Assembly (NCBI GenBank): GCA_018985235.1
Contig: JADGIG010000063.1
Span: 1 to 26,047 of the forward strand
Origin: Sanchytrium tribonematis
Taxonomy: Eukaryota; Sanchytriomycota; Sanchytriomycetes; Sanchytriales; Sanchytriaceae
Reading direction: 5' to 3'
DNA length: 26,047 nucleotides
Shown: piece after piece, positions 1-10,003 of the stretch
How positions within the stretch are numbered: the first letter of the stretch is position 1
How the letters are laid out: each line of letters starts with the position of its first letter
The notes under the pieces: model-generated
Told to the model about the DNA's origin: nothing
The model's input: the letters and a program-made list of their open reading frames with translations, nothing else
Database searches by the model: none
Made by a program: the position numbers and the translations under genes

Positions 1-2
1 GC

Positions 3-3000
3 GTAATACAAAAAGAACTGAATGATCTGGCATCAACTAGGTATGTTAAATCAACAACCCAGGTCAAAAAGGGTGGGCAGAAACATATTGAAACAAGAGA
101 TACTGCAAACCCTGCTATGATGAGGTTTTTCAAATCCTGTCTGATCGACGAAAAGTCAGTTAATGTGGAAACCGTCAAAATTGCTAAAAAATTCAGGGAC
201 GACGTCATATGGGACAATTGCAAGTATCCCTTCAGAAGATCAGGAATGTATATGTGCCTAAAAGTTGTTCTTCACTTACTGTTGGTCCGTGACTTGGGTG
301 AACCGGATGGCAATATTTTATATAAATTACTGATTCTAAAGTTTCATCTCCATGTATTTGACTCTAGCAAAATCGATATCAACTTACAAATAGAATTACT
401 GAATAAAATTGGAAAGAGAATTCATAAATTGGAAACTTTAATATCTCAAAAATCTAGCACCAATTTGAAGCAATTGGTTGACAAAGAATTAAATTTAATT
501 GAAACCTATATAAAGGCAACACAAGAAAAAATTGAAACCATTTGGGAAATCATTGTATCTCAAGACTCTATTTCGTATATTGCACCGAAAGCAGTGGAAG
601 ATTCGGATTTGAGATATTATTTCAATGTCAAGCTACAGGGTGACTCAAAACCAGCTCAAAGTATGCAAATTTTTGCAGAATATTATCAAAGGCATGAAGA
701 AGCTACTTTTTTTGACAAATCAATACTAGTTAATGCATGTTCTATAGTCACAAAGACCGCTGCCTTGTATGACTTTGAAAATTGGCTTTTAATGCATGCT
801 GAGAAGTTCATTACAATAGAGCATAGTGGAGCATTTTTTGATCTATTCACATCATATACTTCACTCATTCAATTTTATGATGGTGATCCACTTTCAGTAA
901 GTCGCAGCATCCTTCATCAAATTCAATTGATATGTATTTTAGATAAGATTGCGTTATTGGAAGTTGACATTTACCAAGATCATAGTTTAGATATTAACGC
1001 TAAAATAATTGACAATTTACTATTGCAAACCAAAAATGAATTTGAATTGGCATTTGCTCTGCAAAAATATATCCAAAATCGTAGAAAAGCTAAGTTTGGC
1101 GGTCTTTTTGATAAAATAACTAAAACCTCAATTGGTCCTCGCCACGTTGCTAAGTATCCAAAAATTTATCAGGAAATTTTGGATAGCTTTAATCAATTTG
1201 ATGAGAATATGATAGAGCGAAAAAAGATCGAAGTTAAGAGCGCGTTAGAGGAGTGTAAAAAATTGAATGCTCAGGTGAATGAATTGGAATGCAGTTATGT
1301 ACACAGAGGTGAAAATCTTGTACATGACCGATATTGTTATAGATGCCAACTTTCTGAGAGATATGAAAACTGGGAAGTCTTGATTTACGAAAAATGCTTA
1401 ACAGCAAACGATACTCTTAATCGAGCAGTACTGTTTGAATGTGCTCTACCCTCATCAATTGGGTGTCTAAGAGATGCTCTTTACCTATTTAATTTGAGCA
1501 TTGGTTCTATAACTGTTGAAGACACAAAATTTTACGGAACATGGTTGAAATATCTTGAAAAAGAACAAAGCTCTAAACATATTATAGCTCTTGGTAGTAC
1601 TTTGAAACTAGTCAGTCAATCTCATTACAAATCACTGCATCCTTCTGTTCCTTTTGAAAAATTTATTTCATTTTGTGGATACAATACAATTTGGTCCAAC
1701 GGGTTCGCCTCTCTCAACTTTGAATTGAATGAATTCCAACTAAATAATCGATTTAAAATAGAATCTCCATACAATGTGCTGAGCTTTTGTTTTGAAAGTA
1801 CGGATTATTCTCAAAATCAGGTCATTGCTCTGCAATCCGAATGTCCTCAAAATTGTCTTTTACAAGAATTTTTAGCATTTGGGTCATTAAGATGTGGACA
1901 CAGATTGCTTTGGTATAATTTGTGCAGGTATTTGGATGAGCTGGATTTATCACATAATTCTGTTCTGCACCTTTTAATAGCAACCCTTTACACAGCCGGG
2001 GAAAGTTCCAATACTTGGCTTAGGGATTCACATATGCCTTTAGGCAAGGCTGCATTTGTGTCTGACCTGCTTCACCTTTTGAAAGAACACATTAATAATA
2101 TCCAGGAAAGCTGGAAGGAATATAGAAGATTAATTTGCTTCATATTCATTTTAAGACGAGTTGCTTTTCTTCAACCTATTGCAATTCAACTTTTGAAAAT
2201 GATTCGGGATATTTTGTATTCATGGATCGACCTCGTTTCTAATACCATTGAGAAAACATCGTCAAAGAAGGAGCTGCAAATACTCTTAATAGATTTAAAT
2301 GCAGCTTGCTGCTTGACTTTTGGATTTGAGCCCCTGACATTTGAAGACAAAGTGAGTTGGTTGTTAAGAGTTGTAAATATTAACGAATTGTCATTACTTA
2401 CGAGCCACCGACTTTCCAACATTTATGGAAACATAATTTGGCGCCTAGGATTTCAATTACTTGAACATTTCAACGACGAAATCGCGCTAAGGAAATTTAT
2501 TTCTTTGCACTATATGGAAACAACCTGCAAATTAGAGAAAATTCAACTGAATACATTTATTCTAGAATCAGGAAAATATCAGATAGATCCTATTTCTGGG
2601 TCATTTTTAGTTAACGGTTCTCCAATTGGTTTTTTAGCGAGTAGGTTTACAGACCATGAAAATTACAAATATTTATTTCAGACAAAATCACTAGAAGTGA
2701 GGCCTTATGACAATGGTTTTATTACCTCACAAAAGCTGAATGGACGATTATATAGCTTCACAATGGATCCAGACTTGAAAATTGAAGAATTGTTTGATGA
2801 ACGCTTATATTTATTTATTCCTATTTTGAACTTCAAGTCTCTGCCTTTTGAGCTATTAGACAAGCGAGCCTGGTATGATTATAATAACTGCATAGAATTC
2901 AGGAATGTAAAAAACGAAGTTACCTACATTTTCAATTTAGATGAATTTATTTACAATTCGTTTCATCAAAGATTAATTATGCGAAATGCTGTAGTATATG

Positions 3001-6000
3001 AGCAGGTTATGACATTTTTTACCAAAATAGAGCTGTCACAACATATACGCGTATATTTTGATGATGTTCTTAAAGTGTTTTTACCTAGATACAAGCTGCA
3101 TTTCGAGTGGCGAAATAACCATTACTTTTGCACCGAGCTTAAAATGAAAGTGAGCACATTTAAATTAGATACTCTGGTGGGACTTGATTCTAAAATCGTT
3201 TTAGAATCTGAGTATGGGGATTTTAGCTTAATTGTTCCACACGGTTTGTTGAAATTCCAAAAAATGCCAAATCATTCCAATATTCATGTCGACTTGGAAA
3301 ATGTATTTGAGCCAATCTATTTTAAGTATGAAATCGATAGCATTCTCTGCAGGCTAATTCCTGGTCAAAATCAAGCATCCTGGTTATATTTGGCATATCT
3401 TCATGGCGTATCTACTCATTCTCTACCTGATCCTTTTACGGGATTTACCGGATTTGAATCCGCGTTATGTATTTTGCAGAGGGGCAATTGCTGGTCCTGC
3501 AAGCCTTACTCTACGCACTGTCAGACCCTATTAGGTTTAATTGCACAGCTTTCTCCTACCAGATCTTACTATCCAGAACATCTTCAAGTTATGCAAAAGA
3601 TCAAGTGGGGAGAATTGCATGATATTGCTTACCAAGATGATTATCATGTTTTGGTTTCGAAGCTCATACAAAATAGCACCAATTTGTCTTTTTTATTTCA
3701 GGATGTTAGCTCAAACTTACCGACAAACGAAATAAGTCTCTTGCATAGAAGCGTGGCTCGTTATGGTTATAGCAGAAATGAATTTGGAAAATATAATTAT
3801 AAGCCGCTTTTTTCTAAACCTATCGAACTCAAAATTGAAATAGACCCTCGAGTCTCTACGTTATCAATTTGTGTTAGAAAAAATGCCATCGCTGAATTTA
3901 CTCCTGATTTAGATTTTTTAAAAAGAATTAAAAATCTTCCGTCAAATCATTTTGATAACCAATTGTTTGACAAATCATGGTTTGAAATTTATAAAATGGC
4001 AAAGTCGGGAATAGATATGGAAAATTGGGTATTTTTACTATCTAGATATCATGCAATCAATGATGTTGAAATTTACAAATTAATGCTTCTCCAAGCTGTA
4101 CATTGTTTTGAAACTAAATTTCCTCAGATACCGCAAATCCAAGAGTTTTTTGACACTGGCGAAAATTGTATTCAGTCAGATAAGATAGACAGCATAGTTC
4201 GAAAACATTTGTTTCCTTTTGACAAATTTTGTAAGCAAAACAATCATTTAATGTCCAAAAATGAGAAATATTATAAGTATCAATCACGAATGATGAATAT
4301 TTACAACGATCGAGTTAACAAGTCCATTCAACATATTTGCGAAACTTTGCAATCGTTTTGGCCAACAACACCAAAATTTGAAGACTTCAATGTAGATCAG
4401 CTCGTTTATTTTAATGCTGCCTTTTCATCTATAGAAGCGGCATGCCTAAAATGGAAGAATAATCTAGAGCTTCATCAGTTTTTAGAAAATGTGGTGAGTT
4501 CGTGTATTAAATTGCCAATTGTCCAGATCACTCTACCTAGTATAACGACATATAATGTCGCAAAAATGAAAGCTCCCTTCTCTGTAAGGCTTACTCCTGA
4601 AAATTCAATTGTTAGAGATTCCACCAACTTTGACTACTTAAGTCTGTTCAATACTGGAAAGATTGAAACAGATTCGCCGTCGTTTTTTTCTCATCGCTTT
4701 CCTGAATACGTTAAATGCCCTTTTGTGACGGCTTCAAATCCAATTTATGATTACATGATCAGTCAAGTCAGTGAAAGTTGGGCTAGCTATATGAAATACC
4801 AGATGACAGACCATTTTGATAGACAAAAATTTAAGGATTTTCAAGCCAAATATCAAAATTATTTTCAGCAAAAAGTGGACAGCTTTTTTCGCGAGATTCA
4901 ATCTCAACAAATTTATCATTATGCAATGGTTAATTTTTTAGGACGTTGTACTCCGATATCCATTTTGTCCAAACTTAATGAAAATACTCCCTTGATTGGT
5001 GCATATGCTGTCTCTTTAACGTATTACCAACAAACACTGCGGTGCCTTAAATATGAAAAAGCCAATATGATTCAGCATATTGCTAAAGAATCCCAATTTA
5101 TGTTTCCCCCCAAAAGCTATCCACAATGGGTACTTTTGCAGCTAGAAATGAACGTTATGTTTAGGGAACATCAAGTAACACTTGCTTTGAATCTCAAAGA
5201 TGTTATGCAGCTGCAGATGGGAGAGGGAAAAACTAGCTGTGTTCTTCCTATGATTTCCACTGTAAAATCCAAGAAAATGTGCCAGATTGTAGTGTTGAAG
5301 TCTCTTTACAACTTGAATTATGATTTGCTGAAATTCAAATTGGGAGGCTATTTGTCAAGCGTAAATGTTTATACATTTCCTTATCACAGAAACCTTCAAT
5401 TGGATGAAACGAAATTAAATAAGCTATTTCTAGCCTACAAAAGTTGCATTGAAAATCAACATATTTCAGTTACAATGACGGAATATTTGCAAAGTTTTCA
5501 TTTAAAATGTATTGAAACGAGTTGGAAGCAGGATGATTTGGGATTGAAATATTTAAAGTTGTCGAAATTTTTAAAGGAAAATTCCAAAAATATCCTAGAT
5601 GAATCAGATGAAATTCTCCATTATAAGCACCAACTCGTTTACACTTTAGGAGGTCAGCGTCCAATAGACGGAGGAGCTTTGAGATATCAAATTATTGAAA
5701 AAGTCTTAACAGCATTGTATGAGGAAGGATTTTTTACGATTCATTTAAAATATAGTGACGCTAAGACATTCGCAAAAATACTTCTTGACAAAATAATATT
5801 AAAAAATTACATTGTTTTACCTGATATGGACCCGGCAAAGATGGAAGCGTTTGTTCTGGACTCAACTTGTTCATTGAGTTACACCAATGAGGTACTTTTG
5901 ACACTAAGGGGACTATTTGCTTATGATATACTTTATCATGCATTACAAAAAAGATTCCGAGTTAATTTTGGAGTAGATACTGCTTTTCGTGGCATGGCCA

Positions 6001-8057
6001 TTCCTTTCAAAGCAAAAGACACTCCAACAGAGCAAACAGAGTTTGGCCACTGCGACATGGCAATTGTTTTGACCTGCTTAGCGTGGTATCAGTATGGACT
6101 CAATGACAAGCAACTCGCTCAAGTGTTTGAGTTATTGGAAAAACTTCCAAATGGTACTCAGTTGTATCAAACATGGGTTGGAAAACCGTTCACCTTGAAT
6201 TTTATGGACGAGTACTCAAAAGATATTGCATTTAGTGATGCCAGATTTAATATGCACGTAATCCATTTTTATTTAAACACTTACGTTTTTCCAAAAGAAT
6301 TAAAACATTTTCCTTATTTACTAGTCAGCACTGGATGGGATTTATATAATATCAGTGGATTTAGTGGTACAAATGATACTGAATTATTACTCCCCAACAT
6401 AAAGCAAAATAATTTGCCATTTTTAAAGCATACAAACGGTCAGGTTCTAGTCAATATACTGAAAAATGATAAATATTTTAGTGGGATGCCTATAGTTGAT
6501 ATCTTGGTGAGTAACGGTGTTCAATTATTAATTGATTGTGGGGCATCCTTTGTAACACTAAGCAATCGAGAAGTGGCTTTACAATGGCTCTTAAGAACAA
6601 CATTTAAAGTTTGCTTATATTTTCATAATGATAGACTTATGACCATTGACCGCTATGAGTACATTGAAGAATATGAGACCAGTGCGTTTAAAAATAACTT
6701 GCAATCTTGTTTGATATATTTAGATGATCATCACACCAGAGGTGTTGATTTGTTGCTACCTGTAAAATTTAAAGGCGCTGTGACTATTAGCCAGGATATG
6801 ACAAAAGACAAATTCTGCCAAAGTTGTATGCGAATGAGATTGCTTGGTGATACCCATGAACTTATATTTATAGCAAATGATAAGGCAAATGTAGAAATTG
6901 AGAGGATTTGCAGTAAGTTGACTGAAAACAAAGTTTTGGGAATACTCTACTTTGTATTCGAAAATACGATTAATCAGATTCAAAACAATTTCCTAAATTG
7001 GGCTCAAGCCGGCCTGTATCATTATTACAAGGAAATTGTTTATGATTATTTTATTAAAAAGGGCAAGATAAAATTGTTTGGAGAAATGTGCTTAGTTCCA
7101 GAGAACACTGATTTGGAATGTTATAAATTCACAAGAGAATTGCAAAAAATTCCTGTGATTGTTGAAACAGTATTTCAGAGCTTTTGTAACAAATTGCAAC
7201 CTTTTGGTCTTGTAAAATCATACACTGTCATGTGCAAACAAATACTCGATCATTGTCAAAAGTTTGTTTTTGATGCTGAAAATTTCAAGCAATTATTTAA
7301 CGACGAACAACAGCGCGAATTGGAAAACGAAGTAGAAATCGAGAGCCAAAATTATAGACCGGCTGCTGCAATCGAAAGCGTGGAAGAACATACCGATAAC
7401 CGGCTTATAAGATTTATACGAACTGGAGAAAATAGATTGGACACCTTTTTTAAAGTATTCCCTGATATATGCAAAGGCGAAACTAATTTACATATGACTA
7501 CTAATTTTGCAAATACAGTCAAAGAAGATGGTCTTGATTATATCAGGATGCCAGTTTGGATCATTCATTACCGTAGTAATTTGGTTATGATATCTCCATT
7601 TGAGGCAAATCAGGTCATTCACATGTTTGAAAATCATCCAACAATGGAAATAATGATTTACCACCCTAAAAATACACAAACATCCAGCACCTTATTGGAC
7701 AAAGTCGGATTTTCAATTGGTCTAAAGCATGAAATTGAAGTTTTTTCGTATATGCAATTATTTTTGTTTTCAGGTGCCTTGTATTTTCAAAGTGGATTTG
7801 AGGAATCCAAATATTTAGAGATGATTGGTTATGTTGCAAGGCCTCGTAATGAAAAAGAGGATGCAGCTTTTAAGAAGGGTTTGATCATAGATGGATTCTT
7901 GAATTCAAGCCACCACTCTGATTTTGGATATAATGACTGCATATTTACTAAAAACCCTAGGGATTTTCTTTTGAGTTTGCTTGATGTTAGAAATAGACAC
8001 TATTCAGATGACTGTCATGTTATGAGAGCTTTAAATAGTTGTAAAACATTTCAGTAA
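3..8057 (+). CDS. Giant DUF3638/DUF3645 P-loop protein, 5' end missing
   Basis: At least 2684 aa. The frame stays open from base 3, so the ATG at 117 is probably internal and the true start lies upstream. Early residues include a PFRRSGMYMCLKVVL segment typical of this large, mainly fungal family. The centre holds the DUF3638 P-loop (MGEGKT, bases 5217-5234) followed by the VVLKSLYNLNYDLL segment. Downstream come DESDEIL (5598-5618), the DUF3645 block around FGHCDMAIVLTCLAWY, TRGVD (6735-6749) and QSCMRMRLLGD (6819-6851). Family members are often labelled ubiquitinyl hydrolase, but I see no clear Cys/His protease signature. The ordered motifs look like a superfamily 2 ATPase (motifs I, II, V, VI); that is my inference. 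Substrate and cellular role are unknown. It ends 5 bp from the convergent RNase H1 gene, and its stop lies inside AGTAAA. Confidence 0.88.
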   Translation, partial: VIQKELNDLASTRYVKSTTQVKKGGQKHIETRDTANPAMMRFFKSCLIDEKSVNVETVKIAKKFRDDVIWDNCKYPFRRSGMYMCLKVVLHLLLVRDLGEPDGNILYKLLILKFHLHVFDSSKIDINLQIELLNKIGKRIHKLETLISQKSSTNLKQLVDKELNLIETYIKATQEKIETIWEIIVSQDSISYIAPKAVEDSDLRYYFNVKLQGDSKPAQSMQIFAEYYQRHEEATFFDKSILVNACSIVTKTAALYDFENWLLMHAEKFITIEHSGAFFDLFTSYTSLIQFYDGDPLSVSRSILHQIQLICILDKIALLEVDIYQDHSLDINAKIIDNLLLQTKNEFELAFALQKYIQNRRKAKFGGLFDKITKTSIGPRHVAKYPKIYQEILDSFNQFDENMIERKKIEVKSALEECKKLNAQVNELECSYVHRGENLVHDRYCYRCQLSERYENWEVLIYEKCLTANDTLNRAVLFECALPSSIGCLRDALYLFNLSIGSITVEDTKFYGTWLKYLEKEQSSKHIIALGSTLKLVSQSHYKSLHPSVPFEKFISFCGYNTIWSNGFASLNFELNEFQLNNRFKIESPYNVLSFCFESTDYSQNQVIALQSECPQNCLLQEFLAFGSLRCGHRLLWYNLCRYLDELDLSHNSVLHLLIATLYTAGESSNTWLRDSHMPLGKAAFVSDLLHLLKEHINNIQESWKEYRRLICFIFILRRVAFLQPIAIQLLKMIRDILYSWIDLVSNTIEKTSSKKELQILLIDLNAACCLTFGFEPLTFEDKVSWLLRVVNINELSLLTSHRLSNIYGNIIWRLGFQLLEHFNDEIALRKFISLHYMETTCKLEKIQLNTFILESGKYQIDPISGSFLVNGSPIGFLASRFTDHENYKYLFQTKSLEVRPYDNGFITSQKLNGRLYSFTMDPDLKIEELFDERLYLFIPILNFKSLPFELLDKRAWYDYNNCIEFRNVKNEVTYIFNLDEFIYNSFHQRLIMRNAVVYEQVMTFFTKIELSQHIRVYFDDVLKVFLPRYKLHFEWRNNHYFCTELKMKVSTFKLDTLVGLDSKIVLESEYGDFSLIVPHGLLKFQKMPNHSNIHVDLENVFEPIYFKYEIDSILCRLIPGQNQASWLYLAYLHGVSTHSLPDPFTGFTGFESALCILQRGNCWSCKPYSTHCQTLLGLIAQLSPTRSYYPEHLQVMQKIKWGELHDIAYQDDYHVLVSKLIQNSTNLSFLFQDVSSNLPTNEISLLHRSVARYGYSRNEFGKYNYKPLFSKPIELKIEIDPRVSTLSICVRKNAIAEFTPDLDFLKRIKNLPSNHFDNQLFDKSWFEIYKMAKSGIDMENWVFLLSRYHAINDVEIYKLMLLQAVHCFETKFPQIPQIQEFFDTGENCIQSDKIDSIVRKHLFPFDKFCKQNNHLMSKNEKYYKYQSRMMNIYNDRVNKSIQHICETLQSFWPTTPKFEDFNVDQLVYFNAAFSSIEAACLKWKNNLELHQFLENVVSSCIKLPIVQITLPSITTYNVAKMKAPFSVRLTPENSIVRDSTNFDYLSLFNTGKIETDSPSFFSHRFPEYVKCPFVTASNPIYDYMISQVSESWASYMKYQMTDHFDRQKFKDFQAKYQNYFQQKVDSFFREIQSQQIYHYAMVNFLGRCTPISILSKLNENTPLIGAYAVSLTYYQQTLRCLKYEKANMIQHIAKESQFMFPPKSYPQWVLLQLEMNVMFREHQVTLALNLKDVMQLQMGEGKTSCVLPMISTVKSKKMCQIVVLKSLYNLNYDLLKFKLGGYLSSVNVYTFPYHRNLQLDETKLNKLFLAYKSCIENQHISVTMTEYLQSFHLKCIETSWKQDDLGLKYLKLSKFLKENSKNILDESDEILHYKHQLVYTLGGQRPIDGGALRYQIIEKVLTALYEEGFFTIHLKYSDAKTFAKILLDKIILKNYIVLPDMDPAKMEAFVLDSTCSLSYTNEVLLTLRGLFAYDILYHALQKRFRVNFGVDTAFRGMAIPFKAKDTPTEQTEFGHCDMAIVLTCLAWYQYGLNDKQLAQVFELLEKLPNGTQLYQTWVGKPFTLNFMDEYSKDIAFSDARFNMHVIHFYLNTYVFPKELKHFPYLLVSTGWDLYNISGFSGTNDTELLLPNIKQNNLPFLKHTNGQVLVNILKNDKYFSGMPIVDILVSNGVQLLIDCGASFVTLSNREVALQWLLRTTFKVCLYFHNDRLMTIDRYEYIEEYETSAFKNNLQSCLIYLDDHHTRGVDLLLPVKFKGAVTISQDMTKDKFCQSCMRMRLLGDTHELIFIANDKANVEIERICSKLTENKVLGILYFVFENTINQIQNNFLNWAQAGLYHYYKEIVYDYFIKKGKIKLFGEMCLVPENTDLECYKFTRELQKIPVIVETVFQSFCNKLQPFGLVKSYTVMCKQILDHCQKFVFDAENFKQLFNDEQQRELENEVEIESQNYRPAAAIESVEEHTDNRLIRFIRTGENRLDTFFKVFPDICKGETNLHMTTNFANTVKEDGLDYIRMPVWIIHYRSNLVMISPFEANQVIHMFENHPTMEIMIYHPKNTQTSSTLLDKVGFSIGLKHEIEVFSYMQLFLFSGALYFQSGFEESKYLEMIGYVARPRNEKEDAAFKKGLIIDGFLNSSHHSDFGYNDCIFTKNPRDFLLSLLDVRNRHYSDDCHVMRALNSCKTFQ

Positions 8058-8062
8058 ACGAT

Positions 8063-8923
8063 TTAGAACGGAAGCGGGAAATCTTTTTGGCCCATTCTTG
8101 CATAATTTGCACCCATTTTCGCCATTTGATCTGCTTTTTCGTTACCGTAATGGCCAACATGTGCTTTAATTTTTGTAACAATAAATTGACCATCATGCCG
8201 ATGTAGCAATTTTAATAATTCTATCCAGTGATCTCTATTTTTAAGGTCTTGTGGTAATTCCTCAAACTCTCCATTTTCAATCAATTTTTTCCAATTAGAG
8301 ATACCCTGAATAACATAATTGCTATCTGTGTATATAGTACAATTGTCCTTATTCTGAAGTATTCTTAGTGCAAAAATAATAGCCTTAATTTCAGCAATAT
8401 TATTTGTTCCTTTTAATTCTCCTCCAATATAATTTCTTTTATCATCTTTCCCAAAATAGCAAGCATATCCGATAAAGTTGCCACCGACATTATCTAAACA
8501 AGATCCGTCCGTATAAATTTCAATAGAATCATTAGAGACAGCATGAATTGGAATCGAACCAACGTAATCGATTGCGTCTTGCTTTGATTTGAACGATTTA
8601 AATTGAGCACAAGGAAAACCTTTAACTAAAGGCTCCACGTCTTCCCAGTTCTCAAATACACCTGTGGAATGTCCTACACGAACCCCATAATATTTCCTTT
8701 TGTTTTTCTTCGCAAGTTTAGCTGAATCTGCGTTTAGAGTTGCAACAGGAACTCTTGTGTCAAAATCAGGAAGCTTCTGTCGTAAATATTGAATAGCTTC
8801 ATCTTGGGAATGAAATTTTTTAATAAATGCATTGCTGAATCCGGAAGTTTGCTTTTTCACATCATCGTAGTGTTTATACAGACCCGGATTATGACCTCTA
8901 ACAACAGCATAAAAAAACTTCAT
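8063..8923 (-). CDS. Ribonuclease H1 with two N-terminal hybrid-binding domains
   Basis: 286 aa, single exon. It cleaves the RNA strand of RNA-DNA hybrids, for example R-loops and replication primers. Two N-terminal hybrid-binding (viroplasmin-like) modules lie at about 2-47 (FFYAVVRGHNPGLY) and 77-121 (KYYGVRVGHSTGVF). The RNase H fold follows from about 134. The expected catalytic residues are all present: D139 (IYTDGS), E178 (NNIAEIKA), D200 (TIYTDSN), H255 (KAHVGH) and D265 (NEKADQMA). A further in-frame codon upstream is TTG, so I start at the ATG at 8921-8923. The ATG sits 121 bp downstream of the DCAF4-like stop on the same strand. The function is certain; whether it acts in nucleus or mitochondrion is not, as no clear targeting sequence is visible. 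Confidence 0.95.
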   Translation of the reverse strand: MKFFYAVVRGHNPGLYKHYDDVKKQTSGFSNAFIKKFHSQDEAIQYLRQKLPDFDTRVPVATLNADSAKLAKKNKRKYYGVRVGHSTGVFENWEDVEPLVKGFPCAQFKSFKSKQDAIDYVGSIPIHAVSNDSIEIYTDGSCLDNVGGNFIGYACYFGKDDKRNYIGGELKGTNNIAEIKAIIFALRILQNKDNCTIYTDSNYVIQGISNWKKLIENGEFEELPQDLKNRDHWIELLKLLHRHDGQFIVTKIKAHVGHYGNEKADQMAKMGANYARMGQKDFPLPF

Positions 8924-9044
8924 CAAATCAGTAAACTTTGAAATTGTTTCTCCCTAACAGTGGGAAAATTAATTCACTGTTGAGATGATATCAATGTAGC
9001 ATCATGTATTTATTTTTGTATCATTGACAGTCATTCCTATATAT

Positions 9045-9965
9045 TCAGAATTTTATGACACTTTCAATCCTTAAACTAAAAGGATCCCTAATTATACAAG
9101 AATTCGAGTTTCTTTCTAGTAATTGATTATTTACAAGATCATAATAATCTAAAGCGCAACTCATTTGTGACTTTAGTCTGAATTCCCGAAAAGAGTAGTA
9201 AGAAGCATGCGTCACAGCAATTAAATCATTTTGATTTGAAATTAGTTTTGCAGTTGCGGGAAGGGTATAAATGTTTTTGCTATTCAAATTTAGCGAATCA
9301 TAATAAATCAAGGACCCGTTTCTTTGTGAGGTCACAAATCCGCTTTTGTAATTAATCATGTGTAATATATCTGATGTCTGACGCAATTTTTTTATATATT
9401 TTCGATTTTTGTAAATAAGTAGGGCCTTTTCGCTAGATATATAAACAAAGCCATCAACCTTTACAAAGGTGAAAGCAGAACCTTTTCTTAGTTTACAAAC
9501 AAGAGATGTCGATACGAAACATTCTTTAACAATAATTTCTAATATTTCGCCTGGAGTTCTGGCTGATCCTAGTAAGCTTATAGTATAATGATTTTCTGAT
9601 TCCTGAGTTACGCATGTAATGACAGATTTGAACTTTTTTACGTAAAATTTTCCATTGTCAAATTTAAAGAACAATTTTTCTCTTTCAGCGTACACAAGGA
9701 AATGCTGCTCAACAAAATACTTGGAAATTTTTTTAGTGCTCAAAAGTTCTTTCTCTTCATTCGAGCAAAATATGTCACAGTTCAAGTTTAAATTTCTGTC
9801 AAAAATTTCACGTTTTTTGACAAATTGAAAAATTAAACTCTCCAATCGAATATTTGTGTTTTCAACTAGAGTGGAATGTGTTGTAATTGATTTTCTTTTG
9901 TGCTCCTCTGTCTCTCTGTAGTATCGATTGGATTCCACATCAAAGTAAAATCCCGGAATCTCCAT
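9045..9965 (-). CDS. DCAF4-like WD40 protein
   Basis: 306 aa, single exon. The N-terminus EIPGFYFDVESNRYYR matches the signature that opens the conserved part of DCAF4/WDR21, a substrate receptor of CUL4-DDB1 ubiquitin ligases. The remainder is beta-strand-rich with weak repeat units such as GFVTSQRNGSLIYYDSLNL, consistent with a diverged WD40 propeller. It lacks obvious GH and WD dipeptides. It is shorter than the roughly 500-aa animal DCAF4, mainly because the disordered N-terminal extension is absent. No DDB1-binding motif can be pointed to with confidence. It lies 38 bp downstream of the PHD gene on the same strand and stops at TGA. The family call rests mainly on the first 20 residues. 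Confidence 0.6.
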   Translation of the reverse strand: MEIPGFYFDVESNRYYRETEEHKRKSITTHSTLVENTNIRLESLIFQFVKKREIFDRNLNLNCDIFCSNEEKELLSTKKISKYFVEQHFLVYAEREKLFFKFDNGKFYVKKFKSVITCVTQESENHYTISLLGSARTPGEILEIIVKECFVSTSLVCKLRKGSAFTFVKVDGFVYISSEKALLIYKNRKYIKKLRQTSDILHMINYKSGFVTSQRNGSLIYYDSLNLNSKNIYTLPATAKLISNQNDLIAVTHASYYSFREFRLKSQMSCALDYYDLVNNQLLERNSNSCIIRDPFSLRIESVIKF

Positions 9966-10003
9966 AATTTTGGAAAATTTGCGGTTTCACAAACTTGTAC
10001 TCA

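Noticed and set aside
8063-8923. RNase H as a remnant of a retroelement or pararetrovirus
   Set aside because: It is a full cellular RNase H1 with hybrid-binding modules. No reverse transcriptase, integrase or terminal repeats are nearby.
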